Source of the DNA: Xylanibacter ruminicola
Lineage (GTDB): Bacteria; Bacteroidota; Bacteroidia; Bacteroidales; Bacteroidaceae
Assembly (NCBI RefSeq): GCF_900142525.1
Contig: NZ_FRBD01000001.1
Coordinates: 205,436 to 269,435, forward strand
Direction: 5' to 3'
DNA length: 64,000 bases
Every line of letters begins with the position of its first letter. Positions within the stretch are counted from its first letter, which is position 1. Under the pieces are notes generated by a model. That model made no database searches. It saw nothing but the letters and a program-made list of their open reading frames with translations, and was not told the origin of the DNA. The position numbers and the translations under genes were made by a program. Positions 1 through 9,400 of the stretch are shown here, piece after piece.

Positions 1-1
1 C

Positions 2-1237
2 AAAGCCAAGGAGATAGCCGAGAAGTACTCGCCCGACCGTGTATTCGACATAGAGACCAGAAAAACATTGAGCTACTACAACCGTGGTGACATCCAAAAA
101 TTCCTAGAGGGTTATAAAGTATATAAGGAGGGCGAGAAACAAGGCAAGTCGTCAGTTCACGGACGTAGCATGGAAGCCTATTATCTGGCTAGCATGGGCA
201 AGGTAGACGAGGCCGTGGAATATGCCAGAAGAGAAATGGGTGACGAAGGTGCTGAAGCCATCCCACTGATATACGAGCGGGCAGGCAGATGGGAAGATGC
301 CTACCGGGCATTCAAGGAGGAATCGCTGGCCAGCGACTCGATTGACAACGTGGTGATTTCAAACAGCATGCATGGTATTCAGGACCAAATCAAGCTGTAT
401 GAGACGGAACATAAACAAGCTTTGGACCGCACTTACGGACTGTTGGCACTGATATTCATGTTGATGCTGCTCATCATAGCCATGGCCTATATTGTGCAGA
501 CCCGCAAGAAGCACATGATTGAGATGCGGATAGCCTACGACAAGGCACTGGAATCAGAGAAGATGAAGACGGCATTCATCCAGAACGTGACCCACGAGGT
601 GCGCACCCCACTGAACATCATCACTGGTTTTGCACAAGTGATTGCCAACCCTGATTTGTCAGAAAGTGTGGAAGAGCGCAAGCAGATATCGACGATGATG
701 CAGAAGAGTACCCGACAAGTAACGATACTGATGGACGAGATTATCGGACTGTCGCTGATTGACTCGACTGAGAAAATACAGAAAGACGACGAGACACACA
801 TTAACAGACTACTGAAGGAATTGACCTGCGAATATAAGGACTATGCCACCAGCGAGACTGAAGTGAAACTGGAAACAGAACTGACAGACGACTATGTGCT
901 GAAGACCAACGAGAACATGCTGCGACGCATTATGAACTGTCTGCTGGAGAATGCCACCAAATACACCCAACGAGGCAGTATTACCATCAGAGCCAAACAG
1001 GAAGGTGCAGTGCTGAAACTGATGGTAGAAGATACAGGAAGCGGTATACCCGAGCAGGAGGCCGAGCACATCTTCGACCGATTTGTGAAGCTCGACAACT
1101 TTAAAGAGGGCATTGGCTTAGGTCTGTCATTGAGTCGTAAGCTGGCAGAACAGTTAGGTGGAAAAGTAGAATTGGACACCACCTATCAAGATGGTGCCCG
1201 ATTTATCGTGACGTTGACAACTGCCAACGAGAATTAA
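2..1237 (+). CDS. Sensor histidine kinase with N-terminal repeats, 5' end missing
   Basis: The reading frame is open from base 2, so the gene begins before the window. The visible N-terminal part is helical and looks like TPR repeats (for example the stretch around SMGKVDEAVEYAR). One membrane segment follows (about residues 122-143 counted from the TTG at 68), then a HisKA box with the phospho-acceptor His in THEVRTPLN (about residue 176). The HATPase has its N box (ENATKYT), G1 (DTGSGIP) and G2 (GIGLGL). It is a membrane-bound autokinase. No response regulator is adjacent, so it is an orphan here. Its stop codon shares TTAA with the stop of the convergent sigma-factor gene, leaving no room for a terminator. 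Confidence 0.9.
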   Translation, partial: KAKEIAEKYSPDRVFDIETRKTLSYYNRGDIQKFLEGYKVYKEGEKQGKSSVHGRSMEAYYLASMGKVDEAVEYARREMGDEGAEAIPLIYERAGRWEDAYRAFKEESLASDSIDNVVISNSMHGIQDQIKLYETEHKQALDRTYGLLALIFMLMLLIIAMAYIVQTRKKHMIEMRIAYDKALESEKMKTAFIQNVTHEVRTPLNIITGFAQVIANPDLSESVEERKQISTMMQKSTRQVTILMDEIIGLSLIDSTEKIQKDDETHINRLLKELTCEYKDYATSETEVKLETELTDDYVLKTNENMLRRIMNCLLENATKYTQRGSITIRAKQEGAVLKLMVEDTGSGIPEQEAEHIFDRFVKLDNFKEGIGLGLSLSRKLAEQLGGKVELDTTYQDGARFIVTLTTANEN

Positions 1238-2106
1238 CCCAAGTATTTCATCAAGATACGAGCATAACCACTGTCGTGCAGTTTGGTGATGCTCTTTTCG
1301 CGTATCTGACGGACACGCTCACGAGTGAGACCCATCTCAGCACCAATCTCCTCGAGACCACGCTCCTGACAACCAATACCAAAGCACTCCTTGACAATCT
1401 TCAGTTCGCGATCCTTCAGTACATTGCGCAGTACATTATCGAGGTCGGAGGTCAGCGACTCATAATCAACCAGCTTATCGGTACGAGTATCCTCGCCTGA
1501 GCTCAGCATATCGGCCATTGAGTTATCATCGTCCTCACCAAAAGGTGCATCGATACTCATGTGGTGACTATCAGCCTTGGCTGTCTGCTCAATCTTCGAC
1601 TCCTCAATCTGTGTGAGTTCAGCCAACTCGGTAACAGATGGACGGCGCTGGTACATCTGCTCGAACTTATTGATTTCCTGATTGATCTTGCTGAGTGCAC
1701 CACTCTGATTCAAAGGCAGGCGCACAATACGACTCTGCTCGGCTATAGCCTGCAGAATGCTCTGACGAATCCACCATACGGCATAAGAGATAAACTTAAA
1801 TCCGCGTGTCTCATCAAACTTCTCTGCTGCCTTAACAAGTCCTATATTACCTTCATCAATCAAGTCGGTCAGTGTCAAACCCTGATGCTGGTACTGCTTA
1901 GCTACAGACACCACAAAGCGCAGATTGGCTGTAACCAGGCGCTCCTTGGCCTTCTCGCCCTCAGGACCTCCACGACGGATGGCCTGAGCCAGCTCAATCT
2001 CTTCATCAATAGTGACAAGGGGTTGACGACCGATTTCTACAAGGTACTTATCGAGTGCCTCACTTGATCGGTTAGTAATGCTTTTTTGAATCTTTAATTG
2101 CCTCAT
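1234..2106 (-). CDS. rpoD: Primary RNA polymerase sigma factor (RpoD/SigA type)
   Basis: This is a 290-residue sigma-70 factor that lacks the long region 1.1 and non-conserved region of proteobacterial RpoD, the usual form of the primary sigma in Bacteroidota. Region 1.2 is near residues 15-40. Region 2 (ANLRFVVSVAKQYQ, then DLIDEGNIGLVKAAEKFD and SYAVWWIRQSI) covers about 60-120, region 3 about 125-200, and region 4 ends in the helix-turn-helix GLTRERVRQIREKS. It would recognise the TTTG/TAnnTTTG promoters found throughout the window. It has its own promoter just upstream, and that promoter is interlocked with the terminator of the preceding GH2 gene. Confidence 0.96.
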   Translation of the reverse strand: MRQLKIQKSITNRSSEALDKYLVEIGRQPLVTIDEEIELAQAIRRGGPEGEKAKERLVTANLRFVVSVAKQYQHQGLTLTDLIDEGNIGLVKAAEKFDETRGFKFISYAVWWIRQSILQAIAEQSRIVRLPLNQSGALSKINQEINKFEQMYQRRPSVTELAELTQIEESKIEQTAKADSHHMSIDAPFGEDDDNSMADMLSSGEDTRTDKLVDYESLTSDLDNVLRNVLKDRELKIVKECFGIGCQERGLEEIGAEMGLTRERVRQIREKSITKLHDSGYARILMKYLG

Positions 2107-2134
2107 ATTTCTATCGTTACTCTGAAAAAGTGTG

Positions 2135-2166
2135 CAAAAGTACTAAAAAAAACGATACGTTGCAAC
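2135..2166 (-). promoter_or_regulatory. Promoter of rpoD (-33 GTTG, -7 TACTTTTG)
   Basis: Read on the minus strand, GTTG (2163-2166) is followed by exactly 20 bases and then TACTTTTG (2135-2142), a good match to the Bacteroidota promoter. The -33 box is the loop of the intrinsic terminator at 2145-2177, and the spacer consists of that hairpin's 3' arm and its T-run. The start codon is about 28 bases downstream of the -7 box. Confidence 0.75.
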
Positions 2167-2177
2167 CAACGTACCGT
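2145..2177 (-). terminator. Intrinsic terminator of the GH operon, overlapping the rpoD promoter
   Basis: On the minus strand, a 7-bp perfect stem TACGTTG/CAACGTA (plus three more pairs after one mismatch) with loop GTTG is followed by eight T. It lies about 30 bases after the GH2 stop codon, at the end of a five-gene operon. Its loop coincides with the -33 element of the next gene. Confidence 0.85.
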
Positions 2178-2205
2178 CTATTTATAGTATTTTAACGATT
2201 TTAAC

Positions 2206-4569
2206 CTAGAATTTTATAGCTGAAGGCTCTAAATCGATCGATTCTGCACGCAAAGTACCATTTCCACGTACCACAACCATACACTTTCCAAAGAAGACTT
2301 TGCGACGTGGCGCCTGGAAGCGCTCCATAGAAGTCTGACTGCCATTATCAGTACCCAGGATCTTTGCCTCGCCAGTGGTAGAGAACTCAATCTGGTTCTC
2401 AGCCCAGGGGCACAGGTTGCCATCCTTATCAACGACTTCTACATTGATAAAGGTAGTGTTCTTACCTATATAGTCGGTAGTCAGACGGATATGATGAGCA
2501 GGACCAGCGGTCTTGATGGTCTGTTCACAAACCGTCTTGCCGTTCTTGCGCGATACAGCCTTGATCTCGCCCGGCTCAAACTGCACCCTCCAGCCCACAT
2601 GATACTCAGTACACAAAAGGGACGGTTCTTTTTGTGTACTTTTTCTCTTAACGCCTTGACTCTTACCGTTTATGAAGAGCTCAACCTCATCGGCATTGTT
2701 GTAGTAGGCCCAGAGGTCGATGGTCTGACCAGGCAACCAGTTCCAATGGGGGAAGAGATGGAGCATAGGCTTGCTGGTCCACTCGCTCTGGTACATATAG
2801 TAGCTATCCTTAGGGAAGCCTGCCAAATCGATGATACCAAAATAAGAGCTTCGTGCTGGGAAACCATAAGGCGTGGGTTCGCCGATATAATCAAAGCCCG
2901 TCCAGATGAACTGACCACCTACGTATGGGGTATGCTTCACCACATCCCATGTTTCCTCGTGGGTTGAGCCCCATGAGGCCGACATGTTATCATAGGCCGA
3001 ACACATGTATGAAGGATCAGTATAGGGCAGCCACCACTGCTTGGGCGCACGATAGATACTATCAGACGGCATCATATAGTAGCCACGCGTCTGCAAGGCA
3101 GAAACACTCTCTGAGAAGATGAAAGGTTTATTAGGGAAGTTCTGAGGCACACCCTTCACCCACTGGTGGTGATAGTTGAAACCAATGATATCGATAGCAC
3201 CACTCTTAAAGAGGTGGTTATTAGGATTGGCTTCGTTACATCCTGCCGTGATGGGGCGACTGGTATCATATCGCTTCACAATCTCTGCCAGATGGCGCGT
3301 GAGCAATGAGTTCACACTCAGCTCGCCCTCCTTTGCCAAGGTAGAGGCATCGTGACCAGCATTCAATATCAGGTTGGCCTGTTCGAGTGTCAGGGTATCG
3401 GCTTTTGCGTCACTCCACTGCTCAAGCACCTCGTTACCTATCGACCACATCAGGATGGAGGGATGGTTGCGATCACGCAGAATCAGGTCGGTCAAATCGC
3501 GCTCATGCCACTCATCAAAGAAGCGGGCATAATCGTTCTGGGTCTTCCTGCGGCGCCACATATCAAACGATTCGTCCATCACGATGATACCCATGGTATC
3601 GCACATATTCAACAACTCTGGAGCTGGAGGGTTATGTGAACTACGGATAGCGTTGACACCCATGGCCTTGAGTTTGGTGAGTTTGCGATGGAGTGCATCT
3701 TCGTTGAGGGCAGCACCCAGGCAACCAAAATCATGATGCTCACAAACGCCATTCAGTTTGAAGTTCTTGCCATTGAGCCAGAAACCGGTCTTGGGATCAA
3801 ACTTAAAATCACGGAAGCCTGTAGTGGTCACCACCTCATCAACCACCTTGCCACCAGCTATCAGTTGCGTGCGTACCTTATATATATAAGGGTTTTCGCA
3901 GCTCCACTTTCTTGGTTTTTTAATGCTAGCAGGCTTGCCAGCAGCATCCAACCAAGTGTTCTTTACTGTTACCTTTTGCTTGGTGGGGTTCTCGTAGTCA
4001 ACATCCACCTTACCATCGTGCACATGCACGCCCCAATGCTTGATATGGATGGGATGGGTCTTGGTGAGCCACACATGACGATAGATGCCACAGCCAGAAT
4101 ACCAACGGGAGTTGGGCTGGTCAGAGTTATCCACGCGTACAGCCACCACATTCCGTCCCTCATGCACATAAGGTGTGATATCGTACTCAAAGCTGGAGTA
4201 ACCATAAGGGCGGAACCCAACCTTCTGTCCGTTGATGTAAACCGTTGAGTTCATGTAAACACCATCGAACTCAAGGAAGTACTTCTCGTTACCAGCCGGT
4301 AGCGAGAAGTACTTCCTGTACCACCCGATACCGCCTGGCAAGGCTCCGCCTCCTGCGCCACTGGGATTACTGGCGTAGAAGTCGCCCTCGATGGCCCAAT
4401 CGTGAGGCACATCGAGCTTTCGCCACCAGGAGTCGTTATACTCGGGACTAGCCATCTGAACAGAATCGCCCAGATGGAATCGCCAATCACTATCAAAACA
4501 AACTCGCTCTCTGGCATGACCAGCCAGAGAGCATAGTAATGCGATTACCAAAAATATTGTTTTCTTCAT
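2206..4569 (-). CDS. Secreted GH2 beta-galactosidase-type glycoside hydrolase
   Basis: A 787-residue protein with a signal peptide (about 1-19). It has a GH2 sugar-binding jelly roll (about 25-180), an Ig-like domain, a TIM barrel (about 265-560) and a C-terminal part of DUF4982 type (WAYYNNADEVELFINGKSQG region). The acid/base is probably E380 in SIGNE and the nucleophile E487 in FSES. It probably removes terminal beta-linked galactose or a related sugar in the periplasm. The Ig-like domain (about 185-250) looks shorter than usual: DAAGKP runs almost directly into KPRKWSCENPYIY, as after an in-frame deletion. It is the last gene of an operon with GH31, 3 bases after the upstream gene. The exact substrate cannot be read from sequence. 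Confidence 0.9.
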   Translation of the reverse strand: MKKTIFLVIALLCSLAGHARERVCFDSDWRFHLGDSVQMASPEYNDSWWRKLDVPHDWAIEGDFYASNPSGAGGGALPGGIGWYRKYFSLPAGNEKYFLEFDGVYMNSTVYINGQKVGFRPYGYSSFEYDITPYVHEGRNVVAVRVDNSDQPNSRWYSGCGIYRHVWLTKTHPIHIKHWGVHVHDGKVDVDYENPTKQKVTVKNTWLDAAGKPASIKKPRKWSCENPYIYKVRTQLIAGGKVVDEVVTTTGFRDFKFDPKTGFWLNGKNFKLNGVCEHHDFGCLGAALNEDALHRKLTKLKAMGVNAIRSSHNPPAPELLNMCDTMGIIVMDESFDMWRRRKTQNDYARFFDEWHERDLTDLILRDRNHPSILMWSIGNEVLEQWSDAKADTLTLEQANLILNAGHDASTLAKEGELSVNSLLTRHLAEIVKRYDTSRPITAGCNEANPNNHLFKSGAIDIIGFNYHHQWVKGVPQNFPNKPFIFSESVSALQTRGYYMMPSDSIYRAPKQWWLPYTDPSYMCSAYDNMSASWGSTHEETWDVVKHTPYVGGQFIWTGFDYIGEPTPYGFPARSSYFGIIDLAGFPKDSYYMYQSEWTSKPMLHLFPHWNWLPGQTIDLWAYYNNADEVELFINGKSQGVKRKSTQKEPSLLCTEYHVGWRVQFEPGEIKAVSRKNGKTVCEQTIKTAGPAHHIRLTTDYIGKNTTFINVEVVDKDGNLCPWAENQIEFSTTGEAKILGTDNGSQTSMERFQAPRRKVFFGKCMVVVRGNGTLRAESIDLEPSAIKF

Positions 4570-4572
4570 ACT

Positions 4573-6426
4573 TTAGAAGTTTCCTCCATAGATTAAACCA
4601 TAATAACGGTCGCTCTTATCGAACGTTCCATTGATGTTAGGATCGCGTTTTGGTTGCCAAGTACGCACCTTGATACAGGGCTGGTCGATATCGTTCAGGT
4701 CGACCATCAGGAACAGATAGCCTGTATCAGAATAAGATGAGCTATAGTAATCCTGATGAATCTGGATGCCATAGGTATCAGCACCTACACCCATCTTCTT
4801 CACATCGTTATCAGTGAATCGGATGTTAATAAACTGATTACTCTTAAAGCTACGCTCTACATTCTTGATGTACTCCTGCTTGCTCAGGCGGGTGTGCTTG
4901 ACCACCTCGTTGTCGAGATACTTCTCGTTCTCGGCTGTCTTCTGGGCCTTCTTGATGACATGACCTACGATAATAATCGCATCATCGTCGAAAATACTCT
5001 TGATATAGTCGGCACGCTTCAGGGCGAAGGCGGTCTTATAATTCTCGAGGAAGGTGGCAATGACCATACGGATACTATCAGTCCAACCGGCTGCCTCACG
5101 ATTGAAGATATCATCACGAGCAGCCTTGTCGAGACCAAAGGCGATGGACTCAATCTTCTTATTGGCATCGAAGGTAAAGGTGACATCCTCTACAAACGAG
5201 CGGTTGTTGTTCTTGAAGGCAAACTTCATGGGCACACTGCGACAGATGATGCGATCGCCCAACTGATAGAAATTAAGATTGGGATTACCAAGAATGGTTG
5301 CTGTGCCATAATTAATGAGGCGTGTGAACATGTCGAATCCACCCTCTGTGAAATAATCACGTACAGAATCGAACTTCTTGCCCTTGATGGCAGTGATGAT
5401 GTTGCCAACAACCTGTGCAAGATCGGCAGATGCCGACTCCTGAACAGCAGTGGCATGACCTGCCACACTCATGGCCTGCACCGTCTCCTCGAACTTAGCC
5501 TGAGTGGCCTTCATCTCCTTTTTCTTAGGACCATTGACAACGACTGTAGCCTTAGGGAATGGCGTTGGATTAAACACCTCGGCCACCATCTCGAGCTCGC
5601 GATCCTGACGCATCTGACCAGCAAACTCGTACTCATACTTGAGTTGGAGTTTATCGGTAGGAGTACCTGGATGCAAGTCGATTTGCGACAAGCCGTCCTT
5701 GGCAGAGTTGACAAACGAGTAGTTCATACCGTCCATGAAACGGAAGTCGAGACTGGTAACAGGCTTACCCTTATAGGTAATCAACAGATCGACCACGTTC
5801 TCCTCGACCTTGGCAATCTCTGTCTTGATGCCAACAAGAATACTGTTGATCTGTTCTGGAATCCATACTGTCAGCGTTTGTTTGATACCGTCTTGATCAA
5901 TCTTCACGGCATTGGGATGCTGAAGGCTCTTCAGCAAGCACAGCGCCCAGTAATAGTTACGCAGTGCATCATCAATGCGCAACTCGCGCTCAGCATTCTG
6001 GGCTGTATAGACATAACTCAGAATACGGTCTTCGCGCTCCTGGAACACTTTCTCCAATTCGTTCTTATGGATATAGCGTATGACATAAGCCTCAGGCTCA
6101 TGACTGATCCACAGGCTCTTGGTATTATTCAAACTACCTGCAGAATAGGTGCGTACCACAGCCTCCATGGCTGTCTTCGAGTCAACTTTATCGCCATCTG
6201 CAATCTGCTGCATATCGAGGTTAGTCTCACTCTGCACAGTGACTGAAATCTTACTGATAAGGTCGTTAAGTGCACCCTGATTCGCCTTTGAGTCAGTTGT
6301 GTTACGTCCCTCACCCCAAATGTAATTCTCGTCGGCCTGGATCTTGGCCAACTGCTCCAAGGGTGTCTGCGCCATCGCCCATCCAGGCAACAGCACCATA
6401 CAGATAAAAGTTAATAGTTTCTTCAT
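4573..6426 (-). CDS. Secreted LPP20-like protein of unknown function
   Basis: A 617-residue protein with a signal peptide ending in AMAQ (about residue 20) and no lipobox Cys. The first 150 residues resemble the LPP20 family of Bacteroidota (region with IWGEGRN, SKISVTVQSETN and later VFQERE). The middle looks like beta-rich domains. The region around residue 450-560 (IATFLENYKTAFALKRADYI, IFDDDAIIIVG) resembles an NTF2-like fold. No catalytic motif is recognisable. It lies between two glycosidases in one transcription unit with gaps of 3 and 23 bases, which is an unusual place for this family. Its role there, perhaps an envelope assembly factor, is only inferred. Confidence 0.7.
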   Translation of the reverse strand: MKKLLTFICMVLLPGWAMAQTPLEQLAKIQADENYIWGEGRNTTDSKANQGALNDLISKISVTVQSETNLDMQQIADGDKVDSKTAMEAVVRTYSAGSLNNTKSLWISHEPEAYVIRYIHKNELEKVFQEREDRILSYVYTAQNAERELRIDDALRNYYWALCLLKSLQHPNAVKIDQDGIKQTLTVWIPEQINSILVGIKTEIAKVEENVVDLLITYKGKPVTSLDFRFMDGMNYSFVNSAKDGLSQIDLHPGTPTDKLQLKYEYEFAGQMRQDRELEMVAEVFNPTPFPKATVVVNGPKKKEMKATQAKFEETVQAMSVAGHATAVQESASADLAQVVGNIITAIKGKKFDSVRDYFTEGGFDMFTRLINYGTATILGNPNLNFYQLGDRIICRSVPMKFAFKNNNRSFVEDVTFTFDANKKIESIAFGLDKAARDDIFNREAAGWTDSIRMVIATFLENYKTAFALKRADYIKSIFDDDAIIIVGHVIKKAQKTAENEKYLDNEVVKHTRLSKQEYIKNVERSFKSNQFINIRFTDNDVKKMGVGADTYGIQIHQDYYSSSYSDTGYLFLMVDLNDIDQPCIKVRTWQPKRDPNINGTFDKSDRYYGLIYGGNF

Positions 6427-6449
6427 ACGCTAGAGTTTTATTGTGTTAT

Positions 6450-9400
6450 TTAAAGCTTTACGCTGACAGACTTGCCTGAATAATGAACCAGCTTGCCCTC
6501 TGGGTTTTCGAGGTTGAGAGGTTGGGGAGCATCCTTGCTGATGAGAACCACGTTGAAACGACGATTCTTCAGCATGCCAGGGAACTGGCCCTTGCGAGCG
6601 CTGAAAGATACAGTCTTAGTGGCATCATCGTAAGTGATATCGATGGTGGCATACTTGCCCTTCTCGTAGTTATAGTTGGTGCCCTCATCTTCGTAGAGCT
6701 GGAATGAACCATCGTGACCGGCATAGATGTAGAGGTTGATGAGTTCAGCGGGTTTTTCATCGCTCCACTGCATCTCAGGACCAAATGGGATGATAGCTCC
6801 CTCACGAACAAAGACAGGAATCTGCTCGTATGGTGCATCAACAATCAAGCGCTGACCACCCTCAACATATTCGTTGGTATAGAGGTTGTACCAGCCGCAC
6901 TGCTTGGGGAAGTAAACCGAGCGATTGCGAGCTTTGTAATAACCTACAGGACAAGCCATGAGAGCAGGACCAAACATCCACTGATTACCAATGTTCTCTA
7001 CTTCCTTATCACCATTGAAGTCCATCACCAGCGCACGCATCAGGGTGTAATCCTTGAAGTGAGCCCAACCTGCCAATGAATACAGGTATGGCATGAGGTG
7101 ATAGCGCAGCTTATCGTAGTAAACAAACGACTTATAGGCAGGATGGTTATCAGGAGCAATGTTCCAGATTTCACGCAGAGGCCACTGACCATGCGAGCGG
7201 AACAAAGGAATAAACGTTCCAAACTGGTTCCAACGTGTCTGCAGCTCGCGCCACTCTTTCAGATCCTCATTCTCAACCTTGGTACGATCGTAGATCTGCT
7301 GGGCAGCTACATAGCGATTCTCCACACAGAAACCGCCCTGATCCATACCCCAGAATGGGATACCAGACATAGAATAGTTCAAACCTGCTGTCATCTGAGC
7401 ACGCATATCCTCCCAACGGGTGCCGATATCACCACTCCAGGTAGCTGTAGAGAAGCGCTGCTCGCCAGCAAAACCACTACGAGTCAGCAAGAACACACGT
7501 GGCTCGTTGAGTTTACCCTTCCAAACAGAACGCTGGCCGTTGTAGATGGCATCGGCATTAACCGTAGAATAGGCATTAAAGTATTCTGTAGATGTACCTA
7601 AGGCTGTGGGGCCACTGAGCGCCTTGCGATACCACATTGGGGTACAGTCGCGTACATTAGGCTCTGAGGCATCCATCCACCAAGCGTCTACCATTGAACA
7701 TTGACCATTGACCATTGAACATTGACCATTCTTGGACGAGCCAAGCGGCGAAGCCGAGCGCACCATTGAACCTTTGCTAAGGCCGGTATACAGTTTCTCG
7801 TTCATCTGGCGCCAGAACATTTTTCTTGCTCCTGCATCATAGGCATCGTAGAAGCCATTCTTATAGCCTGGGCCTACCCAGTCACGAATCTCATCCGTGG
7901 GGCTCTGAACATACATCCAGCCCTTAGCGTCAAGTTCCTTGTAGTTGTCGGTGTTGCAATAGAACTTGGGCCATACAGAAATCATAAAGCGTCCGTGCAT
8001 AGCGTGAACCGAGTCGAGCATAGCCTGAGGGTTAGGATAGCGCGAAGCCTCGAACTCATGACTACCCCACTGATCCTCGGGCCAGTAGTTCCAGTCCTGC
8101 ACGATATTATCGATAGGAATCTGGCGTTTGCGGAACTCAGCGAGTGTCTCTTCGATTTCGCCAGATGTCTTATAGCGCTCGCGACTCTGCCAGAAACCAA
8201 GTACCCACTTGGGATAGAGTGAAGCCTTACCAGTCAGAGTGCGATAGCCAGAGATAACCTGATCGAGATTCTCGCCAGCGATAAAGTAATAGTCCATATC
8301 CTTGGCCATCTCGCTCCAAACGCTCAACTGCTCACGCTCCTGCTTGCTACGAGGTTCAGACACGCGCAAACCGCAATAGGCCTCACCACCATCAGGGCGC
8401 CACTCTATACGCAACTGGGCGCGCTTGCCTTTCTGCAACTCGGTTGAGAACTTATAGGTATTGGGGTTCCAAGCTGTGCGCCAACGCTCAGGCACCACTT
8501 CCTTACCGTCGATGTAGACCTTTACGTAACCAGAATAGTAGAGCACGAACTGATATAATTGACCATTGACCATTGAACATTGACCATTGACCATTGAACA
8601 TTGAACATTCTTGGGCGAGCTAAGCGGCTGAGCCGAGCCATTTTTAGCGCAGCAATGTTCCATGTTCCATGTTCCATGTTCAATAGGTTCAATAAAGCCT
8701 TCATAAACGACATTGGCGCCCATCAGGCTAAAGCCTTTGGGGAAGTTCTTGATGCCACCATTATCAGTTTTCAGCGCAATCGCTGATTTCTCAGGCGTAC
8801 CATATTCATAATAGATAGAGTCTTCATCACGAACAAGTTTTCTACCCATACGGTCAACATAGGTGCCAGTAAGATGACCTTCCTTACCTGTGCGATCGTA
8901 TAGTTTAAAAGCGCGATTCAGCTGCAGATAATCGTTAGGATTACCAAAGCGGCAGAACGAATAGCTATCCCAAAGCAGTCCGTAGTTTTTATTCGAGAGT
9001 ACGAATGGAATCGACACCTTGGTATTATACTGGAACAGATCCTCGTTCTTGCCCTTCATATTAAACTCCTCACTCTGGTGCTGACCAAGACCATAGAAAG
9101 CCTCATCCTCAGGACTATCAAACTTCATCTGCCAGGTGAGTCCATGCTTCTGCTCTTCAGGTACGGTATATCCTGTCTTCATGCCCAGCTCGCGCTCAGG
9201 AACGGTAAAGTCCCAGAACTGCTTACCATCCTTGGCCTCCTTGAGCAACTGCTTGCCATTGGCATCAAAGAATGTCACCTCGCCAGTAGCCTTCGATACC
9301 ACAGCCTTGACGTTTTTAGCCTTTACAACCACATTCTCACCCTCTTCGTTAACAGAGAACGAACCCTTTGCAGGTGCTACTTGTGGTACTATCATCAGCG

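Noticed and set aside
4756..6246. A 496-codon open frame opposite the LPP20-like gene
   Set aside because: Leu/Ile/His-rich translation without domains, and the sense frame has a signal peptide and family features.
7689..8694. CRISPR-like repeats
   Set aside because: The 7-bp units are contiguous without spacers and no cas genes are present.
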